Made by a program: the position numbers and the translations under genes. From the NCBI GenBank assembly GCA_001303885.1, contig LJUE01000187.1, positions 1 to 5,396 of the forward strand: a DNA stretch of 5,396 nt. Direction: 5' to 3'. The notes under the pieces were generated by a model. It searched no databases. It was not told the DNA's origin and was given only the letters and a program-made list of their open reading frames with translations. Source of the stretch: Planctomycetes bacterium SM23_32. GTDB lineage: Bacteria; Planctomycetota; Brocadiia; SM23-32. How positions within the stretch are numbered: position 1 is the stretch's first letter; each line of letters begins with the position of its first letter. This document shows, one piece after another, positions 1 to 5,396 of this stretch.

Positions 1-1
1 C

Positions 2-1249
2 TTCCCGGCGCCGGTCGCCACGGCGGCCGGAACCGTCCTGGAAGCCGCCCGCCGTGCGGTCGGCGGGCCGCCCTTGCGCGATGCGCTCACGCGCCGCCGG
101 CCCGGCGAGGTGGTGGTCGTCATATCGGACGCGACGAGGCCCATCCCGTACGCGGACTTCCTGCCGGAGCTTCTGGCCGAGCTCGAGGATGGCGGCGTCG
201 CCCGGCATGAGGTCCTCGTCCTCGTGGCCACGGGCATGCACCGGCCGACGACGCCCGAGGAGCGCCGGCGCATGCTCGGATCGGCCGCCGGCACTTGCCG
301 CGTCGTGGACCACGATGCCAACCAGGACGACCAGCTCGTGGAGCTTCCCGAGCGCAGCTGGGCGGGCGCCCGGGTGAGGCTCAACCGCCGCTACGTGGAG
401 GCGGGGTTTCGGCTGATCACCGGCCTGGTGGAGCCCCACTTCATGGCAGGCTTCTCGGGCGGGCGCAAGGCCGTCTGCCCGGGGCTCGCCTCCCTGGAGA
501 CGGTGCGCCGCTTCCACGGCCCCGCCTTCATGAGCGACCCTCGCGCCCGCAACGCAAGCCTGAGCGGCAACCCCTGCCACGAGGAGGCGCTCAGCATCGC
601 GCGAATGGCACCGCCCGACTTCACGCTGAACGTGGCGTTGGACCCGGCGCGGCGCGTGGTGCGAGCGTTCGGCGGCGAGATGGAGGCGGCGCACGAGGCC
701 GCCTGCCGGTTCGTGCGCGAGTGCGCCTGCCCGCCGGTGGAGCGAGAGGCCGACGTCGTGGTCACCTCCAGCGGCGGCCATCCGCTGGACGCCACCTTCT
801 ACCAGTGCGTCAAGGGGTTCGTCTCCTGCCTGCCGGCCGTGCGGGAGGGCGGCGCGGTCGTCGCGCTGGGCGGCTGCACCGAGGGCATCGGCAGCCCGCA
901 GTACGAGGGCCTGATGAAGCGCTACGCGGGGAAGTGGCGGCGGTTCCTGGACGACGTGCGAGCGCCCGGCTTCTTCGTGAAGGACCAGTGGCAGTTCCAG
1001 CTCCACGCCGGGGCGCTGGCGAAAGTCGGCCCGGGCAGCCTGCACTTCGTCACCGACGGCCTGCCGGCGGAGGAGCTTGCCCAGCTCTCGGTGACCTCCC
1101 ACGCCGCCCCGCCCGGGGAGGTGGAGGCCGTCTGCCAGGAACTGCTGAACGAACTGGCGGCGGCAGGAGGCACCGTCGCCCTCCTGCCTGAGGGCCCCTA
1201 CTGCACGCCCGTCGCGCCAGACGGAAGATCAACGCCGCTCGGGGGATGA
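2..1249 (+). CDS. larA: LarA-family nickel-pincer 2-hydroxyacid racemase/epimerase, 5' end cut by window
   Basis: LarA enzymes racemise or epimerise 2-hydroxyacids (lactate in the founding member) by hydride transfer to a nickel-pincer nucleotide held by a lysine. The frame is open from base 2, and codons before the TTG at 74 still read as family-like protein (ARRAVGGPPLRDAL), so the true start lies off-window; roughly 28 N-terminal residues are missing by comparison with Lactiplantibacillus LarA. Numbering visible codons from base 2, the N-terminal domain has SDATRP (D43, R46) and GMHRP (H80). EPHFMAGFSGGRK supplies H146 and K156, RRFHGP supplies H172, and YQCVK supplies Q268 and K271. The spacings 146-156-172 reproduce the known H174/K184/H200 trio, and Q/K match Q295/K298, so the site looks complete. 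The C-terminus (GTVALLPEGPYCTPV) is also family-like. Family is secure; substrate is not, since relatives act on malate, hydroxyglutarate and sugar acids. No larB, larC or larE cofactor genes are in view. Confidence 0.93.
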   Translation, partial: FPAPVATAAGTVLEAARRAVGGPPLRDALTRRRPGEVVVVISDATRPIPYADFLPELLAELEDGGVARHEVLVLVATGMHRPTTPEERRRMLGSAAGTCRVVDHDANQDDQLVELPERSWAGARVRLNRRYVEAGFRLITGLVEPHFMAGFSGGRKAVCPGLASLETVRRFHGPAFMSDPRARNASLSGNPCHEEALSIARMAPPDFTLNVALDPARRVVRAFGGEMEAAHEAACRFVRECACPPVEREADVVVTSSGGHPLDATFYQCVKGFVSCLPAVREGGAVVALGGCTEGIGSPQYEGLMKRYAGKWRRFLDDVRAPGFFVKDQWQFQLHAGALAKVGPGSLHFVTDGLPAEELAQLSVTSHAAPPGEVEAVCQELLNELAAAGGTVALLPEGPYCTPVAPDGRSTPLGG

Positions 1250-1259
1250 GGGCGCCCCA

Positions 1260-2699
1260 TCACATCAGGGCGAGGGCCGAGCGCAGGGAGGAGATGCGCT
1301 GGCGGGCCTGCTCGGCCTCCGAGCCGGTCAGGCCCGCCTTCAGGGCCTGTTCGTAGCTGGCCACGGCGTCGGCCGACCGCCCCGTCCTGTCGTAGCAGAT
1401 CCCGAGCATGTAGAAGAGGGTCGGCTCGTTCGAGATGGCGCTGGCGGCCGCCTCCAGCGGCTGGACGGCGTCCCGGTATCGGCCCAGGTTGTAGCGCGCC
1501 GTGCCCAGCCCGTACCAGCCGAGGGCGCCCCCCGGGTAGCCGCGCACGGCGGTGAGGAACTGCCCCTCGGCGTCGCCGTGCCGGCCCTCCATCAGCAGCA
1601 CCATACCGAGCCCCACGTTGCCCGGCACGTAGCGGCGGTCGAGCGCCAGCGCGCGGCCGTAGGCGGCCTTCGCCTCGCCCAGCCGGTTCAGGCGCCTGAG
1701 AGCGTCACCCTTCAGGCGGTGGAACGGCGCCTGGTCATCGCGCAGTCCGATGGCCTCATCCGCTGCCGCCAGCGCCTGGGCGAAGTTGCTCGCCGCCAGC
1801 AGCTTCGTGCCCCGGTCATAGGGCTCGAACGCCCGGTTCACGTCCTTGAGCCGCTTCAGGCGCCGCTCCCACCTGGCGGCGTAGACGCCGTCGCCCTGGA
1901 CGTAGCGGCGCCCGAGCAGGCCCTTCTCCGCGATGAGGTCCTCGATCTCGCCCACGCGGTTCGCCGCCGGCGGATGGGTGGACAGGTACCTGTCCAGCAC
2001 GCCCTCCCGGTCACCGGCGAGCTCGCCGAGCATCTGCTGCACCTCGATGGCCTGGCGCGGGTCCCAGCCACCAAGCGCCATGTAGTAGGCGCCGACGCGG
2101 TCCGCCTGCCGCTCCTGCTCGCGGCTGTAGGACAGGCCGAGCAGCGCGACGCTCGCCTGCCCCGCGCCCACCGCCACGCGCCCGGCCAGCGTGTCGCCCG
2201 CCGCGTAGTCGGCCACGCCCAGCGCCAGCCCCGTAAGGAGACTGGTGCTGAGCTGCTTGGCCGAATGGCCGGCCGCCACGTGGGCCAGCTCGTGGCCCAT
2301 GACGGCGGCGAACTGCGCCTCGTTGTCCAGCCGCGCCAGGAAACCCCGCGTGGCGTAGACGTGCCCCGGCGTGGCGAACGCGTTCACCACCGACGTGTTC
2401 AGCATGGTGAACTCCATGGGCATCTCGGGCCGGTGCGAGGCCGCGTGCAGGCGCATCACGATGGTGCCCAGGTAGCCGTTCAGCTCGGGGTCGTGGTACT
2501 CGCCGTCATACATGAAGATCACGTTGGGGTGGGCCTGGTGGCCCATGGCGAGCTCCCGGGTCTGCGTGATGAGCACCAGCTCCGGTCGGCCGGTCACGGG
2601 GTTGACGCGGCAGCCGGCAGCGACGAGCAGGACGGACGCCAGACAGGCCGCCATCAGCCGGCGGCCCGGCACGGCGCTGCCTTGCCCCTCATCCCTCAT
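1260..2699 (-). CDS. M48 zinc metalloprotease lipoprotein with C-terminal TPR repeats (BepA/YfgC-like)
   Basis: This is a predicted envelope metalloprotease of 479 residues; BepA relatives degrade or chaperone misassembled outer-membrane proteins. Residues 14-30 form a lipoprotein signal (hydrophobic LMAACLASVLLVAAGC, lipidation at C30), followed by the family's CxxNPVTG motif. The zinc site is HELAH (H136, E137, H140), with the third ligand E196 in SREQERQAD. H242 in STHPP matches the position of BepA's regulatory H246. Residues about 291-460 contain five TPR-like helical pairs (starts near 291, 325, 360, 393, 427), which usually bind partners. The ATG at 2699 is chosen because GAAGG lies 7 bases upstream and the preceding gene stops 3 bases before. 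In-frame GTG (codon 10) and ATG (codon 16) are alternatives that would still leave a signal peptide. The arginine after C30 and the lipobox (A-A-G-C) are slightly atypical. Family call is firm; lipidation is likely; the substrate is unknown. Confidence 0.93.
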   Translation of the reverse strand: MRDEGQGSAVPGRRLMAACLASVLLVAAGCRVNPVTGRPELVLITQTRELAMGHQAHPNVIFMYDGEYHDPELNGYLGTIVMRLHAASHRPEMPMEFTMLNTSVVNAFATPGHVYATRGFLARLDNEAQFAAVMGHELAHVAAGHSAKQLSTSLLTGLALGVADYAAGDTLAGRVAVGAGQASVALLGLSYSREQERQADRVGAYYMALGGWDPRQAIEVQQMLGELAGDREGVLDRYLSTHPPAANRVGEIEDLIAEKGLLGRRYVQGDGVYAARWERRLKRLKDVNRAFEPYDRGTKLLAASNFAQALAAADEAIGLRDDQAPFHRLKGDALRRLNRLGEAKAAYGRALALDRRYVPGNVGLGMVLLMEGRHGDAEGQFLTAVRGYPGGALGWYGLGTARYNLGRYRDAVQPLEAAASAISNEPTLFYMLGICYDRTGRSADAVASYEQALKAGLTGSEAEQARQRISSLRSALALM

Positions 2700-2706
2700 C
2701 CCTCAG
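2686..2706. repeat. Three-copy 7-base tandem repeat at the lipoprotein-protease junction
   Basis: On the plus strand the units are CCCTCAT, CCCTCAT and CCCTCAG (2686-2692, 2693-2699, 2700-2706). On the minus strand they read CTGAGGG, ATGAGGG, ATGAGGG. The first unit contains the lipoprotein TGA stop and the second begins with the protease ATG. The unit length is not a multiple of three. Confidence 0.75.
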
Positions 2707-2882
2707 CCTTCGATGACGTAGTCCGGCTCGCCGTCGTCGGGGTCCTGGTAGTCCAGGTGGCGCTCCAGATCCTGGAGTGACGGCTGGGCCGGGGGCTGGA
2801 TGTCCATTATGTGCCGGCTGATGGAGCAGCCCCCCAGCATCCAGAGCGCGACCACCGCCACAATCGTGCGCCGCCATTCCAT
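2703..2882 (-). CDS. Small lipoprotein of unknown function (59 aa), upstream partner of M48 protease
   Basis: I do not recognise this protein. It starts MEWRRTIVAVVALWMLGGC, a classic lipoprotein signal: two arginines, a hydrophobic core of about 11 residues and an LGGC lipobox with lipidation at C19. The mature part is only 41 residues, begins Cys-Ser, is proline-rich at first (DIQPPAQPS) and then strongly acidic (LDYQDPDDGEPDYVIEG). No cysteines follow C19 and there is no second membrane segment. The start is well supported: GGGAGGGG lies upstream with GGAGG 6 bases from the ATG. A longer reading running back across the intergenic region to 3137 has no lipoprotein logic and would overlap the divergent helicase promoter, so I reject it. 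The stop is 3 bases before the protease ATG, so the two genes should be co-transcribed and possibly translationally coupled. A role as an anchor, inhibitor or adaptor for the protease is inference only. Confidence 0.8.
   Translation of the reverse strand: MEWRRTIVAVVALWMLGGCSISRHIMDIQPPAQPSLQDLERHLDYQDPDDGEPDYVIEG
2707..2711 (-). promoter_or_regulatory. Shine-Dalgarno of the M48 protease inside the lipoprotein gene
   Basis: GAAGG on the minus strand overlaps the last two sense codons (Glu-Gly) of the lipoprotein and lies 7 bases before the protease ATG at 2699. Ribosomes finishing the lipoprotein would terminate almost on the next start, which favours coupling. Confidence 0.5.
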
Positions 2883-2886
2883 CCAG

Positions 2887-2894
2887 CCCCTCCC
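2887..2894 (-). promoter_or_regulatory. Strong Shine-Dalgarno for the small lipoprotein
   Basis: GGGAGGGG on the minus strand puts GGAGG 6 bases from the ATG at 2882. It decides the start of the 59-residue lipoprotein in preference to longer readings. Confidence 0.75.
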
Positions 2895-2902
2895 AGGTCT
2901 GA

Positions 2903-2915
2903 CGTGCCCGGCACG
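2903..2915. repeat. Short palindrome at the predicted leftward start site
   Basis: CGTGCC (2903-2908) and GGCACG (2910-2915) are perfect 6-base arms around a single base. The palindrome lies immediately downstream of the predicted leftward -10 box and upstream of the lipoprotein Shine-Dalgarno. It could be an operator half-site pair; the one-base centre leaves only a short hairpin in RNA. Evidence is limited to symmetry and position. Confidence 0.3.
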
Positions 2916-2920
2916 CGTTG

Positions 2921-2949
2921 ACTGTACACGAGGCCGGCCTGTGCGGCAA
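2921..2949 (-). promoter_or_regulatory. Possible promoter for the lipoprotein-protease operon
   Basis: Read on the minus strand, TTGCCG (2949 down to 2944) and TACAGT (2926 down to 2921) are each four of six matches to sigma70 hexamers at an ideal 17-base spacing. The start would fall near 2914, about 32 bases before the lipoprotein ATG. The spacer holds the perfect 10-base palindrome AGGCCGGCCT (2931-2940). It is much weaker than the rightward promoter and is not unique evidence. Confidence 0.35.
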
Positions 2950-2973
2950 GTCATCCGCGCCGCCCGCGCACCG

Positions 2974-2995
2974 CCGCCGGTTTGACAGCCGGCGG
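2974..2995. repeat. Inverted repeat enclosing the -35 box of the helicase promoter
   Basis: CCGCCGG (2974-2980) and CCGGCGG (2989-2995) are perfect 7-base reverse complements separated by TTTGACAG, which contains most of the -35 hexamer. The position would suit a repressor operator. GC-rich sequence makes short palindromes of this kind fairly common, and I see no match to a LexA box, so the regulatory meaning is only a suggestion. Confidence 0.35.
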
Positions 2996-3010
2996 GCGGC
3001 CACTTATCAT
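2982..3010 (+). promoter_or_regulatory. Near-consensus sigma70 promoter for the helicase gene
   Basis: A perfect -35 hexamer TTGACA (2982-2987) is followed by exactly 17 bases and a -10 hexamer TATCAT (3005-3010), five of six matches. In such a GC-rich region this pairing is unlikely to be chance. Transcription would start near 3017, giving a leader of about 90 bases before the ATG at 3106. The -10 lies in one of the few AT-containing stretches between the genes. Confidence 0.72.
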
Positions 3011-3041
3011 GACCTCCCGGGCGCCGGGCCCTGCTCAACGC

Positions 3042-3056
3042 GGGCGCTACGCGCCC
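3042..3056. repeat. Hairpin in the helicase leader
   Basis: GGGCGC (3042-3047), TAC loop, GCGCCC (3051-3056): a perfect 6-base GC-only stem with a 3-base loop in the predicted untranslated leader of the helicase mRNA. No T-run follows, so it is not a standard intrinsic terminator. It may shape leader folding or be incidental in GC-rich DNA. Confidence 0.4.
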
Positions 3057-3081
3057 CAAGTCTTTGTGCATCAAGTCTTTG
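3057..3081 (+). repeat. 15-base-period direct repeat in the helicase leader
   Basis: CAAGTCTTTG occurs at 3057-3066 and again at 3072-3081. The first copy is followed by TGCAT and the second by CAT, so the whole looks like a tandem duplication of about 15 bases with a small deletion. It lies between the leader hairpin and the ATG and spans both in-frame TTG codons, which supports its being non-coding leader rather than protein. Confidence 0.6.
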
Positions 3082-3105
3082 CATGGCTTCTCCGGCCCCT
3101 CGCTC

Positions 3106-5295
3106 ATGCCAAAGCGTAGCCGCCTTGACCAGATCACCGCCGACCTGACCGACGCCCAGCGGGAGGCCGTCTGCTACGGCGAGGGCCCCCTGCTGGTGCT
3201 CGCCGGGGCGGGAAGCGGCAAGACGCGCGTCATCACCCGCCGCATCGCCTACCTGCTGGGGTGTGGCGTGGCCCCTGACCGCATCATCGCCGTCACCTTC
3301 ACCAACAAGGCGGCCGACGAGATGCGCCGCCGCGTTGAGGCGCTGGTCGGCAAGGACGTCTACGTCAGCACGTTCCACAGCTTCTGCGCCCGCCTGCTGC
3401 GCCGCGAGATCGGCCGGCTGGGCCGCGACGCCTCCTTCACCATCTACGACCGGGCCGACTCCCTGCGCGTGGTGCGCCGCGTCGTTCGCGAGATGGAACT
3501 CGACCCGGCCACCTACTCGCCCCGGGCCCTGCTCGACTTCATCGGCCTGCGCAAAGACCGCGTCGAGGGCCCCCGCGAATGCCGCCAGAGGGCTCTGGGC
3601 ATCGAAGAGCAGACGTGGGCCGACGTCTACCAGCGCTACGAGGAGCAGCTCGCATCGAACAACGCCCTGGACTTCGACGACCTGCTGCTGAGGACGCTCG
3701 AGGTCTTCCGGGAGAGCCCCGGCGCCCTCCAGCACTACCAGGACGCCTACCTGCACGTGCTGGTGGACGAATACCAGGACACCAACCTGCCGCAGCACCT
3801 GATCGCGCGCGCCCTCCAGGGCAAGCACCGCAACATCACGGCCGTCGGCGACCCCGACCAAACGATCTACACCTGGCGCGGGGCGCGCTTGGAGAACCTG
3901 ATGGAGTTCGAGCAGGACTTCCCCGGAGCGCACGTGGTGACGCTGAAGCGCAACTACCGCTCATCGGCCAACATCCTGCGCGCCGCCTCCGCCTGCATCA
4001 GCCACAACGTGTTCCGCCGCCCCAAGGAGCTGCACACCGAGCGCGACGAAGGCGAACCGATCGTCGTGGCGCAGTTCGCCGACTCCTTCGCCGAGGGACG
4101 ATGGGTCGCCGAGATGGTGCAGGAGCTGATGCAGGACCGCGTGGCGCCGCGCGAGATCGCCGTCTTCTACCGCACCAAGAACCAGTCGCTGCCCCTGGAG
4201 GACGCCTTCGCCTCGCTCGACCTGCCCCACCAGGTGGTGGACAGCGTGGGCTTCTTCGAGCGGCGCCAGGTGAAGGACCTGCGCTCCTACCTGCAACTGC
4301 TGATCAACCCGCGGGACGACGTGGCCTGCCTGCGCGTCATCAACACGCCGCCGCGCGGGATCGGCGCCAGGACGGTCGAGAAGCTCCAGGCGGCCGCCGT
4401 GCAGCGAGGGACCTCGCTGCTTGAGGCGATGCGCGACGCCGAGCAGATCGAGGCGCTCGGCCCCCGTGCCGCGCGGGCGGCGCGCGGCTTCTACGAGCTT
4501 CACGCGAGGCTCTCCGCCCTGAGGGCCCGCTCGGCAAAGAAGCTGTTGAGCAGGGCGATCGAGCTGACCGGCTACCTGGAGCGCCAGCCGGCCGACGAGC
4601 GCGAGGACGCCGAGGAACTGCTGGACATGTTCATGGACTACGCGGGCCAGTACGACAAGCGCTCGCCCGAGGGCGGCCTGATGGGCTTCCTCGAGCAGTC
4701 CGCCCTGGTGAGCGACGTGGACGGCTGGAACGACCAGGCCGGCGCCGTGCCCTTCATGACGCTCCACTCGGCCAAGGGGCTGGAGTTCGACGCCGTCTTC
4801 ATCGTCGGCGTCGAGCGGGGCATGCTGCCGCACCAGCGGGCGATGCAGGAGCACGTGCACGACACGGACCGGGCGGCGCTGGAGGAGGAGCGGCGGCTCT
4901 TCTACGTGGGGATGACGCGGGCGCGCCACCGGCTCTTCATCAGTCACGCGCGCAAGCGGACGCTGAGGGGCCGCCAGGAGCAGGCCGAGCCCTCGCCCTT
5001 CCTGGAGGAGCTTCCCGCGGAGGGCGTCGAGCGGCTCGGCGCGTCCGGGAGGGCGGCCGCGAGCTTCGGGCGCGAGATGGACTACGTGCTCAAACAGAAG
5101 AAGCTGTCGCTGCGCATCCTGGACGGCGGGGCGAACCGGCTGGCCGCCGGCGCGCGCGTGAGCCACCCGGTCTACGGCGAGGGGACGATCCTGGAGACCA
5201 TGCGGATGGGCTCGCGCCACGTGGTGCGGGTGGACTTCGCCGCGCACGGGCCGATGGTGCTGGTCCTGGCCGCCGCCGACGTCGGCCGCGCATAG
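3106..5295 (+). CDS. uvrD: UvrD/PcrA-type superfamily 1A ATP-dependent DNA helicase
   Basis: This is a 3'-5' DNA helicase and translocase for excision repair, mismatch repair and clearing of protein or RNA polymerase from DNA; it acts in the cytoplasm. Counting from the ATG at 3106 (729 residues, normal for PcrA), the motifs are all present in order: Q motif LTDAQREAV (Q18), Walker A GAGSGKT (34-40, K39), Ia AVTFTNKAADEM (about 64-75), Ib STFHSFCARLLR (about 88-99), II VDEYQDT (220-226), III VGDPDQTIYTWRGA (247-260), IV LKRNYRSS (280-287), V TLHSAKGLEFD (about 552-562) and VI FYVGMTRARHR (about 599-609). The C-terminus (682-711, GARVSHPVYGEGTIL onward) is the Tudor-like domain that in PcrA and UvrD contacts RNA polymerase. 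In-frame TTG codons at 3064 and 3079 lie upstream, but homology begins after the ATG. No Shine-Dalgarno sequence precedes any of the three. pcrA is an equally good name; Rep is less likely given the Tudor tail. Confidence 0.97.
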   Translation: MPKRSRLDQITADLTDAQREAVCYGEGPLLVLAGAGSGKTRVITRRIAYLLGCGVAPDRIIAVTFTNKAADEMRRRVEALVGKDVYVSTFHSFCARLLRREIGRLGRDASFTIYDRADSLRVVRRVVREMELDPATYSPRALLDFIGLRKDRVEGPRECRQRALGIEEQTWADVYQRYEEQLASNNALDFDDLLLRTLEVFRESPGALQHYQDAYLHVLVDEYQDTNLPQHLIARALQGKHRNITAVGDPDQTIYTWRGARLENLMEFEQDFPGAHVVTLKRNYRSSANILRAASACISHNVFRRPKELHTERDEGEPIVVAQFADSFAEGRWVAEMVQELMQDRVAPREIAVFYRTKNQSLPLEDAFASLDLPHQVVDSVGFFERRQVKDLRSYLQLLINPRDDVACLRVINTPPRGIGARTVEKLQAAAVQRGTSLLEAMRDAEQIEALGPRAARAARGFYELHARLSALRARSAKKLLSRAIELTGYLERQPADEREDAEELLDMFMDYAGQYDKRSPEGGLMGFLEQSALVSDVDGWNDQAGAVPFMTLHSAKGLEFDAVFIVGVERGMLPHQRAMQEHVHDTDRAALEEERRLFYVGMTRARHRLFISHARKRTLRGRQEQAEPSPFLEELPAEGVERLGASGRAAASFGREMDYVLKQKKLSLRILDGGANRLAAGARVSHPVYGEGTILETMRMGSRHVVRVDFAAHGPMVLVLAAADVGRA

Positions 5296-5396
5296 GCTCC
5301 CCATCGTGCTCATACTCGCCTGCCACGGCCGCACACGCCCCCTGACCGGCCGGCTACCGCAGGCGCGGGGCGGCGCGGAAGGCGGTGGCGGAAGTG

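Noticed and set aside
1578..2780. 400-codon plus-strand open frame opposite the protease
   Set aside because: It lies antisense to HELAH and the TPR repeats, has a low-complexity His/Arg/Val-rich composition and no credible start signal.
2918..2993. LexA box in the divergent intergenic region
   Set aside because: CTGT and ACAG fragments occur but at the wrong spacing, and no GAAC-N4-GTTC element is present.
3064..3105. Helicase start at TTG 3064 or 3079
   Set aside because: The added residues (CIKSLHGFSGPSL) come from a tandem-duplicated leader, show no helicase similarity and have no Shine-Dalgarno; the ATG at 3106 gives normal family length.
2883..3137. N-terminal extension of the small lipoprotein to 144 residues
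   Set aside because: It would put about 85 residues before an obvious signal peptide, cross both predicted promoters and overlap the divergent helicase start; the internal ATG has a strong Shine-Dalgarno.
5276..5287. 12-base palindrome GCCGACGTCGGC at the helicase 3' end as a terminator
   Set aside because: It is inside the coding sequence, has no loop and no following T-run. No convincing intrinsic terminator is visible in the last 101 bases.
3961..5334. Long minus-strand open frame (457 codons) opposite the helicase gene, and another (308 codons) at 3007-3933
   Set aside because: The plus strand encodes all helicase motifs. The antisense reading is rich in Ala, Arg, Gly, Val and His with no recognisable domain, as expected from high-GC codon bias.
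5306..5396. Possible start of another plus-strand gene (GTG at 5306, open to the window end)
   Set aside because: Only 30 codons are visible, with Gly/Arg-rich composition, no ribosome site and no recognisable motif. In such GC-rich DNA open frames of this length mean little.

Overview
This is a GC-rich window (about 70-80% GC on the lines I sampled) carrying four protein genes. All look like ordinary bacterial chromosomal genes. There is no phage gene, insertion sequence, CRISPR array, tRNA or rRNA. Two consecutive lipoprotein signal peptides, one on an M48/TPR protease of the BepA type, suggest a bacterium with an outer membrane. Base composition and gene style would fit a high-GC diderm such as a Planctomycetota or deltaproteobacterial-type genome. 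That placement is inference and weak.

Layout. Bases 2-1249 (+) hold a nickel-pincer racemase of the LarA family, cut at its 5' end by the window edge, with every catalytic position I can align intact. It meets, tail to tail across 10 bases, a leftward two-gene operon: a 59-residue lipoprotein of unknown function (2703-2882, -) followed 3 bases later by an M48 zinc metalloprotease lipoprotein with five C-terminal TPR-like repeats (1260-2699, -). A 223-base divergent intergenic region (2883-3105) follows. It contains a near-consensus sigma70 promoter pointing right, a weaker promoter pointing left and several inverted repeats. Rightward, 3106-5295 encodes a full-length UvrD/PcrA superfamily 1A helicase. 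The last 101 bases hold nothing I can support.

How the genes relate. The small lipoprotein and the protease are almost certainly co-expressed, possibly translationally coupled, and both should sit in the cell envelope, so a partner or adaptor relationship is a reasonable hypothesis. The helicase (DNA repair) and the racemase (small-molecule metabolism) have no evident link to that pair beyond shared or adjacent control regions. I found no convincing new system here. The most interesting items are the tiny lipoprotein paired with the protease, the 7-base tandem repeat that holds the stop and start codons at their junction, and the structured, Shine-Dalgarno-less helicase leader.
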